From NCBI GenBank assembly GCA_041739345.1, contig JBGSNZ010000027.1, positions 186,001-250,000 of the forward strand: a stretch of DNA of 64,000 bases, given 5' to 3'. The translations under genes were made by a program, and so were the position numbers. Positions 41,945-50,914 of this stretch are shown here, piece after piece. Every line of letters begins with the position of its first letter. Position 1 is the stretch's first letter. This DNA comes from DIGJ01 sp041739345 (GTDB taxonomy: Bacteria > Bacillota > Clostridia > Lachnospirales > Lachnospiraceae). The notes below the pieces were generated by a model. The model worked only from the letters and a program-made list of their open reading frames with translations, was not told where the DNA came from and ran no database searches.

Positions 41945-42677
41945 CTGGCATAAAAAAAGGGGTGTAGAACCAGATAGCAAGGAGAATACAACAGAGCCAG
42001 AAGGGGAAACCATGAAGTACATTGGCTTTTATGGGTATGAGCAATATGAAATCATAGCATGGCTTAGCACCTTGCTCCGGATCATGGAAAAGAAAGTATT
42101 AATCGTAGATTTTACGGATGAAAAAGAGTTGACGAATTTTATTAGGCTTCCTCGTAAAATTGCAGATGATACAGATAAAGTATTTGAATATCATGGAATG
42201 AATTATCTCATTCCATCGAAGAATGTATTTTCAGAAATGGAATGCTTTCATGAATATGATGTTGTGTTAATTGATTTTGGCGGTAAGACCTGTGACTGTA
42301 GGGAATTGGCATTGTGTGATGCACTTTTATTCGTGACGGATATGAGTTTATCTCATATAGCATTAATCAAAACCATGAAAAAGAGGTCTGGCTGTACAAA
42401 TGAATATTTGATATTAAAGCATTTTATAAGTGGGACAGTGGATCCGGAAGTAGTTGTTGATGAACTGAGTTTTGATCCGGAAGAGGTCTTTGTATTGGAA
42501 TATGACTTACAAGAAGAAATGCAGTTATTTGCTGGACAACATCTGGATGATTTTAAAATGACCGTGATTACCGCTTCTACAAGGCGGTTCTTATATGACA
42601 TGCTTCTACGTATTTCTGGCGCGAATCAAAGTCATATTTCCAATTCCATAAAAATAGCAACGAAAGGAAGGCGATAA
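41934..42677 (+). CDS. CpaE/TadZ-like protein with degenerate P-loop (1)
   Basis: The 247-residue protein starts at ATG 41934 after GAGGAGGAAATCAAAT. From residue 26 it follows the MinD/ParA fold (KYIGFYGYEQYEIIAW, KKVLIVDFTDEKEL, YDVVLIDFGGKTCDCREL, CDALLFVTDMSL), but the P-loop lysine motif KGGxGKT is absent. TadZ/CpaE proteins place Tad pili and often have altered P-loops. It overlaps the SAF gene by 11 bp and is followed by a second protein of the same fold. Confidence 0.7.
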   Translation: MWINWHKKRGVEPDSKENTTEPEGETMKYIGFYGYEQYEIIAWLSTLLRIMEKKVLIVDFTDEKELTNFIRLPRKIADDTDKVFEYHGMNYLIPSKNVFSEMECFHEYDVVLIDFGGKTCDCRELALCDALLFVTDMSLSHIALIKTMKKRSGCTNEYLILKHFISGTVDPEVVVDELSFDPEEVFVLEYDLQEEMQLFAGQHLDDFKMTVITASTRRFLYDMLLRISGANQSHISNSIKIATKGRR

Positions 42678-42678
42678 A

Positions 42679-43485
42679 TTGATAGTAGCTTTTTATGCGC
42701 CAATGCATGGACAATGCGCGGTATCAAGTAACACACTATCGATTGCATCTGTCATGGCATTGCTTTATGATGTGAAGATTTTAATTCTTCAGAGTCATTT
42801 TGATATGAATAATATGGAAGCGTTGGTGGTACGCAAGCCAAAAACTATCGATGATATGGATATTCTGGATGACTATGGGATGGATTCTTTGATACGAAAT
42901 ATGAATTTGGAGCAAATCAACAAGAAAATGATTGAAAACAGTTGCTATTCATTTGTGAATGACCGCATCCATTTGCTCCCCGGAACCAAAGAAGTAAATC
43001 GGGAAATGTTTGAATATTCCATGGATAAAACAATTGTGGATGTAATGGAAGAAGCAAATAAACATTATGATTATGTGTTCATCGATGTCAATTCCGGACG
43101 AAATCAAATTACCGAAAAAATCTTAACATACAGTGATATGGTAGCCGTGAATCTAAGCCAGAATCCGCAAGTAATCGATCATTTTTTTGAACGGAATACG
43201 ATTGATCTGAAAAAAGTAATTTACTTATTAGGAAACTACGATCGAAGAAGTCGATTTACCGTTACCAACATAACCCTTCTATATTCGCAAATCAATAAAA
43301 AGGATGTCGCTGCTATTGAATATTGCGTGGCCTTTCGTGATGCAATCTGGAATGCTTCTGTATTGAAGTTCTTTCGTAAAAATCTGAATTGCAGGAAAAA
43401 AGATAAAAATTATGGATATATACAATCGGTAAAAGACGCAGCTCGGCTAATTATGCGAAAGGCTGGTGACAAACGTGTTAAATAA
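42679..43485 (+). CDS. CpaE/TadZ-like protein with degenerate P-loop (2)
   Basis: The 268-residue protein begins IVAFYAPMHGQCAVSSNTLS, where a deviant Walker A (KGGxGKTT) would be expected; the fold continues with VKILILQSHFDMNNMEALV, YDYVFIDVNSGRN and SDMVAVNLSQNPQVIDHF. Start is TTG 42679 after GGAAGGCGATAAA. Together with the preceding gene it forms a pair of diverged MinD-like proteins, probably a heterodimer that localises the pilus machine. It overlaps the CpaF-like ATPase gene. Confidence 0.7.
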   Translation: MIVAFYAPMHGQCAVSSNTLSIASVMALLYDVKILILQSHFDMNNMEALVVRKPKTIDDMDILDDYGMDSLIRNMNLEQINKKMIENSCYSFVNDRIHLLPGTKEVNREMFEYSMDKTIVDVMEEANKHYDYVFIDVNSGRNQITEKILTYSDMVAVNLSQNPQVIDHFFERNTIDLKKVIYLLGNYDRRSRFTVTNITLLYSQINKKDVAAIEYCVAFRDAIWNASVLKFFRKNLNCRKKDKNYGYIQSVKDAARLIMRKAGDKRVK

Positions 43486-45337
43486 ACTATTCATTGTCAT
43501 TATCCTTGCTGCAGTGTATCTGTTTTTAAGATACATAACGAAGAAAAATCCGGAAATGACAGGATCGCAACAAAGCGATCCATTTGAAATTTCTTATCTG
43601 GTAAGCGGGGTTCGGGAGAGCTTTAATGAAATACTCAATATGAACCTAGCTAAGCTAAATTTGAAGGAAAAGGAACTGGAAAAAAGGAAGAGAAACCGGA
43701 GCAATTTAAGAAAAGCACTTCGTACCTGTGCATATGGAGATCCTGGAGCAAAGCAGTACGTTAAGGATTATGAAAAAAACATTCTTCAAAAAAAGTTTCA
43801 AATAAATGAGCGGACGATAGATAGAAGCATTCCTTTTAAAGAAGAAGGTAGGCTTAGTCCAAGAGATAAGTTCGAAATCTTATTGTACTACTATCAATCT
43901 GTGAAAGGTTATAAGAGGGATGCCCTGCGAGAAATGATACTTAAGAATCAATGGGATAAACCAAAATTGGACAGGGACGGCGAACCAAGATATGAGATAA
44001 CGAAAGAAGATGTAGAAGCACTTTATCAAAAAGAAAAAATCGAATTGTCCTATCTGGATAAACTAGAACTTCTTTCGCAGAGAGTCTTTTCCATGGATAA
44101 AGGCAATGGCGTTATTGATGAATTAATGTATCAGAAAATTGATGGATGTAGTGGCGGATGCAGCGGGCTGACTAAGGATATGTATAGTTATTGGGAGTCA
44201 CGAATGGGGAATAAAGGATTGGAAAGTAAATTGAAATTCACACATGATGCGGTCTGGATCATGTTTCAAGGAAAAACCATTCATCTAAGCTTCCTAAGTT
44301 TCGGTAGTGAAAACGAATTGATCCGGGTAAGCAAAAGCATCTATAAGTACGATTGTGTGGGTCATTTAAGCCAGTCACTTGGAAAAATTGTGAACACGTT
44401 AAAATCGGGCTCCCGTGTCAGTGTTATGCGCCCGACATTTGGTGCTTCCTGGTCTTTCTGGATCCGGATGTTTGATTCGGTTGAAAAAAAGGAAATTGAA
44501 ATACTGTATCCGCAGAAGGGCAATGATAAATTAAAAGCCGTTTTGAAATTATTAGTTAGAGGAGAACAGACCTGCGTAATCAGTGGGAGTCAGGGAGCTG
44601 GAAAAACGACATTGCTTGTATCTATGGTTTCTTTTATCCGCAAAGTTTATAACATACGAACGATTGAAGGTATGTTTGAGCTGGTTTTACAAAAAATCTA
44701 TGCAGATAGAAATATTGCGGCTATGAGGGAAACAGCGACGGTTTCATCTGAGGAAGCAGTTGAATTTTCCAGAAGAACGGATGCAGATGTTGTAATCTTT
44801 GGTGAGGTGGTTAAAAAAAGGGAAGCAGAGAAATTAATTGATCTAAAGCAGTCCGGAACTAGATTTTCATTGTCAACACACCACGCAGTAAATCCGGATT
44901 CGTTAATTGCATGGTTTCGAAATGCTTTTATTCAAATTTCAGGATTTTCCAATGAAACGATTGCAGAAGAACAGGTTGTGGATGCAATACGATTTGATAT
45001 TCATTGTTTTAAACGACCATTTGGCGAACGGTATGTATCGCGCATTACGGAAATAGTACCACAAACTTGGGAAAAGGATTTGCCAACAGATCCCATGCAG
45101 GCTTTAAGGGATTATCTTAATTTTAAAATAAAAAGGAATTCTTATCGCAAAAATGTCATTTTAGAATATCGGAATGGAGAATATGTCATGGTCAATGCCA
45201 TTTCACCACATACATTGCGCGATATGATAGAACATATGGAAGAAAGTGAAATAGAGGAATTAAAAAATCTTTTTCAACTGGATGATTCTAATATTTACAA
45301 GGATGACTCCAACTTATGTGGGGAGGTGACTCAATAG
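43475..45337 (+). CDS. CpaF/TadA-like secretion ATPase
   Basis: The 620-residue protein has an N-terminal membrane helix (FIVIILAAVYLFLRYI) and a secretion-ATPase core: Walker A VISGSQGAGKTTLL (about residue 368), aspartate box near RDKFEILLY, Walker B DADVVIFGEVVKK (about 444) and histidine box SLSTHHAVNPDSL. CpaF/TadA ATPases drive Flp pilus extension and retraction; an N-terminal membrane helix is unusual. GTG 43475 follows GGTGACAAAC; GTG 43466 is an alternative. It overlaps both neighbours. Confidence 0.82.
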   Translation: MLNKLFIVIILAAVYLFLRYITKKNPEMTGSQQSDPFEISYLVSGVRESFNEILNMNLAKLNLKEKELEKRKRNRSNLRKALRTCAYGDPGAKQYVKDYEKNILQKKFQINERTIDRSIPFKEEGRLSPRDKFEILLYYYQSVKGYKRDALREMILKNQWDKPKLDRDGEPRYEITKEDVEALYQKEKIELSYLDKLELLSQRVFSMDKGNGVIDELMYQKIDGCSGGCSGLTKDMYSYWESRMGNKGLESKLKFTHDAVWIMFQGKTIHLSFLSFGSENELIRVSKSIYKYDCVGHLSQSLGKIVNTLKSGSRVSVMRPTFGASWSFWIRMFDSVEKKEIEILYPQKGNDKLKAVLKLLVRGEQTCVISGSQGAGKTTLLVSMVSFIRKVYNIRTIEGMFELVLQKIYADRNIAAMRETATVSSEEAVEFSRRTDADVVIFGEVVKKREAEKLIDLKQSGTRFSLSTHHAVNPDSLIAWFRNAFIQISGFSNETIAEEQVVDAIRFDIHCFKRPFGERYVSRITEIVPQTWEKDLPTDPMQALRDYLNFKIKRNSYRKNVILEYRNGEYVMVNAISPHTLRDMIEHMEESEIEELKNLFQLDDSNIYKDDSNLCGEVTQ

Positions 45338-47337
45338 TGTTCATATATATTGCCATTGCCGTGTTGGTATTGCTTTTAATTTCTTATCCTGTGATTGGCT
45401 ATATTCTAAGAAAAATCAATTTACAGGAAAAGGATGAGATTTATTTTGAGGAGAAAAGATCAAAGGGTAGCCATTTATATGCGTATTATGATTTCTTTTC
45501 CCATTGGATATTGACAGAACATTATATTTTTAAGCTAAAAAAACAACTGGATGTATATTTTCCCGCACAAGAAAAAGAAGCAGCAGAAAAAACCATGAAG
45601 ATGGCATTTGCAAATTGGGGAGTGGGACTTCTTGTTATTCTTATCGTATTATACGTTTCTCCTAAACTGATTACTGTAATTATATTATTTTCGGGGGTGT
45701 ATTTTTTCAGTGCAATTATGCTTCACCGGATGATTGTAAACATGGATTTAAACTTACTGGAAGATAATATGAGTTATCTATCTGATGTCAGACATACCTA
45801 TCAAAGCCAGAAAGTGATTGAGGATACGCTTGAAATGGCAATTCATGAAAAGACACCAAGCACTATGAAGGGGCATGGTATGTATATCCGGGAAGTGATC
45901 ATGGCAGACGATATGGACGAGAAGATAAAAGATTACATGGATAATGTACCAAATAGATTTTTAAAAGAATTGATGGCATTGTGTGTTACAGTGATGCAGT
46001 TTGGTGACCATATGTTAGAAGGACAACCAGCATTCCTTACAAGTCTTCGAAATCTAAAGATAAAAATTAATATGGAGCGTTTACGTCTTAAAAAGCAAGA
46101 GCATTTGTTTGCAGGATATTTGATTATTATTGCTTGTCCTATCTTCTTTTTACCTGTGATACATAACTGGGCGCTTTCTACCTTTCCTTCTACTTCATGG
46201 TTTTATGAGGGAACACCTGGAATTATCTATTCTGTCATTGCATTTTTAGTTACTATTATTTGTTTCAATCTAACTATGCAGTTACAGGAAAGTTACCGTG
46301 TAAAGGAACGTGATTATCTCTTACTGTACCGCCTAAGCGAAGTTCCGTTGATAGCAAAAATGATCCATTCCATGCAGTCAAAAAATGCAGGTAAAAAAGA
46401 GAGAATAGAACAACTTATCCGGGAAACGGGTGATACCATCACGTCCCAGGCTTTTTTGCTAAAACAGATATTATTTGCAATCATTGGTCTTTTGTTGGCC
46501 AATTTAATTGTAGTAGGAGTCCATTGGAATACGAGGATAAATTGCCTAAATGCGAATGTAGAATTTACGAATCTTTCCTCTGCGGTTACAGAAGAGGAAC
46601 AAGTTATGCTACAGGAAGAAGTGACAGAGCTGCTAAAAAAATGTGCCGGAAAAGAAGTATCCGTAGAAACAATAGAACAGGAAATTAACCACATTAATCT
46701 TTCGCAGGATTATTTGAAAGGAATAGCTTTTGATGAAGCGGTAGAAAGAATCAATCAATATAACAATGCCTATTACAAATGGTATGAGCTTTTACTAACA
46801 CTTTTCGCTTCCATAGTCTGCTTTTATTATCCATACTGGATGCTTCTATATCAGAAAGTCATGGTAAAAACAATCATGCTGGATGAGGTTATGCAGTTTC
46901 AGTCTGTAATTTACATGTTATCGCCTATACCACAAATGACCCCGGAAATTATATTAGGGTGGTTGGAACATTTTGCAGTCATTTTCCGCGGTTCTATATC
47001 AAAATGTCTGGATAATTTTGTGGCAGCAGAAGTTGAGGCATTGGAAGAATTGAAAGAAACAGAAAGCTATGAACCATTTAGGCGGCTAATTGAAAATTTG
47101 CAGGCCTGCGATAAGTGCGGGGTACAGGAAGCTTTTGATGAGCTTGGAAGTGAGCAAAATTATTATTTGGAAGAGAGAAAGCAGGAAGGTGAAATGGCAC
47201 TCGATGATCATTCAGCCATAGCAAACACGCTTGCAATTCTTCCAACCTTTTTTGTAGCGGTCGGATATTTATTCCTGCCGATTATTATAGAGAGTTTTAT
47301 GCAGTTTATCAGACAAAGTACATCAATTTTTAATTAA
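45337..47337 (+). CDS. Double-length TadB/TadC-like membrane platform protein
   Basis: The 666-residue protein from GTG 45337 (GGGAGGTGACTCAATA upstream) has membrane segments at its start (IYIAIAVLVLLLISYPVIGYI), about 90-130, about 245-305, about 370-395, 485-515 and at the end (LAILPTFFVAVGYLFLPIII). The cytoplasmic parts between look like two T2SF-type halves. TadB and TadC are normally separate proteins of about 300 residues each; this length fits a fusion. It follows the CpaF ATPase directly, the normal Tad order. Confidence 0.7.
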   Translation: MFIYIAIAVLVLLLISYPVIGYILRKINLQEKDEIYFEEKRSKGSHLYAYYDFFSHWILTEHYIFKLKKQLDVYFPAQEKEAAEKTMKMAFANWGVGLLVILIVLYVSPKLITVIILFSGVYFFSAIMLHRMIVNMDLNLLEDNMSYLSDVRHTYQSQKVIEDTLEMAIHEKTPSTMKGHGMYIREVIMADDMDEKIKDYMDNVPNRFLKELMALCVTVMQFGDHMLEGQPAFLTSLRNLKIKINMERLRLKKQEHLFAGYLIIIACPIFFLPVIHNWALSTFPSTSWFYEGTPGIIYSVIAFLVTIICFNLTMQLQESYRVKERDYLLLYRLSEVPLIAKMIHSMQSKNAGKKERIEQLIRETGDTITSQAFLLKQILFAIIGLLLANLIVVGVHWNTRINCLNANVEFTNLSSAVTEEEQVMLQEEVTELLKKCAGKEVSVETIEQEINHINLSQDYLKGIAFDEAVERINQYNNAYYKWYELLLTLFASIVCFYYPYWMLLYQKVMVKTIMLDEVMQFQSVIYMLSPIPQMTPEIILGWLEHFAVIFRGSISKCLDNFVAAEVEALEELKETESYEPFRRLIENLQACDKCGVQEAFDELGSEQNYYLEERKQEGEMALDDHSAIANTLAILPTFFVAVGYLFLPIIIESFMQFIRQSTSIFN

Positions 47338-47355
47338 GAAAGGGAGTTATATTTT

Positions 47356-47751
47356 ATGAGACATATATTACAATTTTTTCACGATATTATACCAATTGTA
47401 TTCGTAGTAGGAATCATCGGAGTAGCATTTATTTTTTACAATCATACAAAAAATCAGGCAGCAACAGGGCTTGCAAAGACCTATACCTATGATGCCGAAC
47501 TGGAGAATTCAGATATTACGGTATATGACGGTATGACAGTATCAGGATCGGATGTGATCCAATTTGCAAAGCATTTTTACAAATCAAGCAGTACTTCCGA
47601 ATACTTTCCGATTACTGTGAGTAACATAAACGCGGGAGCGGCACTTACCTCTTCGGATATATCTTCTGGTATTTCCAGCAAATCAATCTATACTTGCAGT
47701 GTTACAAGCAGTTCAGGTGTGGTTACGGCAGTTGTGTTTACTAAAAAATAA
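47356..47751 (+). CDS. Pilin-like protein (class III/Flp-like)
   Basis: The 131-residue protein starts MRHILQFFHDIIPIVFVVGI, a short basic head followed by one hydrophobic helix (to about residue 28), then a small extracellular domain rich in Ser and Thr. The segment TYDAELENSDITVYDGMTVS then GSDVIQFAKHF is shared with the N-terminal domain of the 373-residue protein at 49686. Strong AAAGGGAGTTATATTTT site. Position just after the TadB/C-like gene suggests it is the main pilin. Confidence 0.72.
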   Translation: MRHILQFFHDIIPIVFVVGIIGVAFIFYNHTKNQAATGLAKTYTYDAELENSDITVYDGMTVSGSDVIQFAKHFYKSSSTSEYFPITVSNINAGAALTSSDISSGISSKSIYTCSVTSSSGVVTAVVFTKK

Positions 47752-47771
47752 ACGAAATCTGGAGCGATTGC

Positions 47772-48146
47772 ATGAAATCAATAAAAGAATTTTTATTCGA
47801 GGTAGTTGGAATCTTTTTATTCTGTACTGCCCTTTCTTTATTTTTCCTACAGCAAAAACAAATAAGTAGAAGTTATCGGGAGATAAAGAATTATGTGATG
47901 GATAATGATGTGTTATATGAGAAGTCAGACAGTACCACGTCTGACTTCTTTACACTTACAAAGGAGGAAGTAATTGCTGATTTGATGACAGGGATTTCCT
48001 ATGACATAAAAATCAATGGAATTTATTATTTGGCATATGATTTCAATCCGTTCCTATTCGATTTTAGCAGTCTGAAAGAAACCTATAAAAAGAGTTACGG
48101 TTTTGATAGAAAAACAGGAGACATCGAATATGTTTCCTATGAATAA
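47772..48146 (+). CDS. Minor pilin-like exported protein
   Basis: The 124-residue protein has an N-terminal hydrophobic helix (FLFEVVGIFLFCTALSLFFL) with a basic head and an extracellular remainder of about 95 residues (EIKNYVMDNDVLYEKSD, YDIKINGIYYLAYDFNPF). It resembles a TadE/F-like minor pilin in layout, not in recognisable sequence. It lies 20 bp after the first pilin gene. Confidence 0.55.
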   Translation: MKSIKEFLFEVVGIFLFCTALSLFFLQQKQISRSYREIKNYVMDNDVLYEKSDSTTSDFFTLTKEEVIADLMTGISYDIKINGIYYLAYDFNPFLFDFSSLKETYKKSYGFDRKTGDIEYVSYE

Positions 48147-48161
48147 AAGGAGAGTTTTAAC

Positions 48162-48692
48162 ATGTCGGCATTTGGAAAAATGGTTGCGCTAGTAGCAAGT
48201 ATTGCAGTTTTATTTCTAATTCCGGTAGTAGAAGATGCGGAGAAACAGGATGCTATGGCGCAAGTTTATGTACAGACGGCAACGGATAATTTCGTGGATA
48301 AGCTTCAGGTGATGGGATACATCAATGAAAATATGTATAACGAATTTATCAATACATTGGACGCGACAGGAAACCTATTCACGGTGGAACTGGACCATGC
48401 GCATGTGGTAACCGAACCGGAATTAGATGCAGATGACCAAGTAACTGGATATTATGAATATACAGAAAGTTATTATGAGGATGATATCAAGGCAGTAATC
48501 TTTCAAAAAGAAGGAGTCTACAAAATGTCAGAAGGCGATCATATCAGTGTTGTGGTTAAGAATCGTACGAATACCTTTGGTGATAATGTAAAAAGAATGC
48601 TCTACGGAACCAAAGGAAATGAATACAGTATTTTAGGTAGCGCCGGAGGAAGAATACGGGATACCGCCTATGAAAAGAGTGAAAGTGAATGA
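48162..48692 (+). CDS. TadE/F-like minor pilin or membrane-anchored protein
   Basis: The 176-residue protein has one N-terminal helix (MVALVASIAVLFLIPVVED) and then a region DAMAQVYVQTATDNFVDKLQ that is typical of the helix start of TadE-like proteins. The remaining domain reads INTLDATGNLFTVELDHAHV and HISVVVKNRTNTFGD. AAAAGGAGAGTTTTAAC precedes the ATG. Overlaps the next gene by 4 bp. Confidence 0.6.
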   Translation: MSAFGKMVALVASIAVLFLIPVVEDAEKQDAMAQVYVQTATDNFVDKLQVMGYINENMYNEFINTLDATGNLFTVELDHAHVVTEPELDADDQVTGYYEYTESYYEDDIKAVIFQKEGVYKMSEGDHISVVVKNRTNTFGDNVKRMLYGTKGNEYSILGSAGGRIRDTAYEKSESE

Positions 48693-49645
48693 AAATACAT
48701 AATTTTGTTTTAATCTTTTTGGTTATCTGCATTTCATCATTTGTGGTAACAAACGCAAAGCAGAATGCCTTGTATCAGGTATCTTTACAAAAAGAAAAAT
48801 ATGACAGCATTATTGAACGAGCAGTGGATGATGCTTCACAATGTCTGGTTGATAAAGACAGAGGAAATAATGCAGATATTCAGAAAGAAGAAGCCCTAGA
48901 TGTTTTCTTCCAATCCGTATATGCCGGATTTGGTATTTTACATGATGAAGAAGCAAAAGAACAGCTAAAACATTATATTCCTGTGATCATGGTTATGGGA
49001 CGAGACGGGTGTTATTTTTTGTATCATGAGGAATATGAGGATAATGGAAGAAATCGTTGTGAACGGTGGAGTGAGAAGATACCATTCCATTATTATGACG
49101 CAGATAATAAGGCAACCATTGATTTTACGATTGATGACATGGTGTATTTATATGATGGAATATATGATTTTTCCTATATCGGTACAAGAAACGATCTTAA
49201 TAATGAAGTAGGACTTGATATTTTTAATGAGAAAGAGAAGTTTGATGAAATAAGAAAAACCACCATTACCAATGTCATCATTAGCCGGATGAACTATTAC
49301 ATTAACCAGTACAATTTGATTGCATCAAACTATGGGATTGAATATGAATTTTCTATTCCGTATTTTGACGATTCGGATTGGGCTAGAACCATTGATGACA
49401 TATCCATTGTTGTAATGTTCCAGGGATATCCTTATGGCAGCTTTACAACCGAGCGATATAACTGCTATGAAATCAGTGGAGCAAGAGTCAAGAAAAGTGC
49501 AAAATATTATATTACAGAAATTGATGGTGTGAAATATTATCATACCAGTGATTGTGAATTATATAAGGAAGGATTGTCACCTTATGATACAAAAAGAGAA
49601 TGTGCTCTTTTAGGTGCGTACCCATGTGATAAATGTGGAAATTAA
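48689..49645 (+). CDS. Membrane-anchored protein with TadF-like start and Cys zinc-like tail
   Basis: The 318-residue protein starts MKIHNFVLIFLVICISSFVV followed by TNAKQNALYQVSLQKEKYDS, like TadE/F minor pilins. A central exported domain of about 200 residues follows. The last ~45 residues, EIDGVKYYHTSDCELYKEGL then ECALLGAYPCDKCGN, form a small Cys-rich motif (C, C, CxxC) seen in other exported Firmicute proteins and likely to bind zinc. It overlaps the previous gene by 4 bp. Confidence 0.6.
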   Translation: MKIHNFVLIFLVICISSFVVTNAKQNALYQVSLQKEKYDSIIERAVDDASQCLVDKDRGNNADIQKEEALDVFFQSVYAGFGILHDEEAKEQLKHYIPVIMVMGRDGCYFLYHEEYEDNGRNRCERWSEKIPFHYYDADNKATIDFTIDDMVYLYDGIYDFSYIGTRNDLNNEVGLDIFNEKEKFDEIRKTTITNVIISRMNYYINQYNLIASNYGIEYEFSIPYFDDSDWARTIDDISIVVMFQGYPYGSFTTERYNCYEISGARVKKSAKYYITEIDGVKYYHTSDCELYKEGLSPYDTKRECALLGAYPCDKCGN

Positions 49646-49685
49646 AAAGTAAGTTTCAGAATTGAAATGAAAGGAGGAAAACAGC

Positions 49686-50807
49686 ATGCGGCATTTACAA
49701 GAATGGTTTAAAGATAATGTAGAATTTGGGATCACGATTGGAATTATAAGCCTTGTAATTTTAGTCTATGGAGCAGCGAAGATGTTTGGATTTACAGCAA
49801 ACATGAAGTTAACCAGTGCAAACGAGGAATTAGCGGATTCTTCCTATGAAAAATACAATGGAATTAACTTAACTGGCTCCGAAGTAATTAATGCAATAAA
49901 GAGGTACCAAGATGAGATAGCTGTAACGGTATATACCGGAGAATCCGTGGATACTTACCAGGGTGATTTTAAGGTGGCAAATAACAATAGAAAGAGTGAA
50001 AAGTACATTAAACCATCGCAGATATATACAGGAAGTCTGCTGAAAGATAGTGATAAAGAAATTGTAGGACTTGTTTTTGCAAAAGAGGGAATTATGCTGA
50101 CAGATGCAAGTTATAAAGAGCTTCTTGCAAAGATTGTTGGTGCGAATCCAGAAGAAGCAAGTATGGATACCATCGTAAATCAAATTACGAGTGCAATGGC
50201 AAATAAAGATGCTACGATCGCAGCACTTACTCAAAATATATCTTCGCTTAATACAAGCGTAAGTAATTTGCAATCCCAAAACAGTACTTTAAATGGAAAA
50301 GTATCAACATTGACAAGCCAGTTAAATACAGCAAATTCAAATTATAATTCACTATCATCCGATGCTTCTGCTGGGAAAAGTGCGATAGCAAGTGCGATTA
50401 CACAGAAGGGGGTGGCAACATCATCAACAGATTCTTTTTCGACAATGGCGACTAATATAGGCAAAATATCTACTGGAAAGTTGAAATGTGAAGAATATTC
50501 CTATTCGAATGATTCCATCAAAAAAGGTGTTGGGTTACAATTAACCGTAACTACAAAGAATATTGTGCCACAATTTGTAGTAATTTCATCTGGCTTAGGT
50601 GGAACAAGAACTATTGCCTCTACCCGTTATTCGAATGGAACCTATTCATTTAGTATGCCATCGTATGAAGTTGGAAATGCATGCGATGGATCGATTACAT
50701 TTACGGATAATCAAGTGGCAATTAATATTTCTCCAAACAATCCATGGACTGGTTGGTATAGTCTGGCATCTGGGGGAACAACTACGGTATACGTCTACGG
50801 AGTTTAG
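49686..50807 (+). CDS. Pilin-domain protein fused to coiled coil and phage-tail-fibre-like module
   Basis: The 373-residue protein starts MRHLQEWFKDNVEFGITIGI, and its first ~150 residues resemble the pilin-like protein at 47356 (YNGINLTGSEVINAIKRY against YDGMTVSGSDVIQFAKHF). A coiled coil with Ser/Thr/Asn/Gln heptads spans about 170-225 (ISSLNTSVSNLQSQNSTLNG). The next segment, AGKSAIASAITQKGVATSS then DSFSTMATNIGKI, matches the repeat found in phage tail fibre proteins. The C-terminal ~110 residues are beta-rich. It looks like a pilus-tip adhesin. Confidence 0.68.
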   Translation: MRHLQEWFKDNVEFGITIGIISLVILVYGAAKMFGFTANMKLTSANEELADSSYEKYNGINLTGSEVINAIKRYQDEIAVTVYTGESVDTYQGDFKVANNNRKSEKYIKPSQIYTGSLLKDSDKEIVGLVFAKEGIMLTDASYKELLAKIVGANPEEASMDTIVNQITSAMANKDATIAALTQNISSLNTSVSNLQSQNSTLNGKVSTLTSQLNTANSNYNSLSSDASAGKSAIASAITQKGVATSSTDSFSTMATNIGKISTGKLKCEEYSYSNDSIKKGVGLQLTVTTKNIVPQFVVISSGLGGTRTIASTRYSNGTYSFSMPSYEVGNACDGSITFTDNQVAINISPNNPWTGWYSLASGGTTTVYVYGV

Positions 50808-50914
50808 AAATAATGTATATCGCAAAATGTCTTAAAACATTGTATGATATAGGTAATTAGTTACAATAAAAGGAAATAGAAAGATACCAAAAACAGAGTG
50901 AAAGAGGAGAGCTT

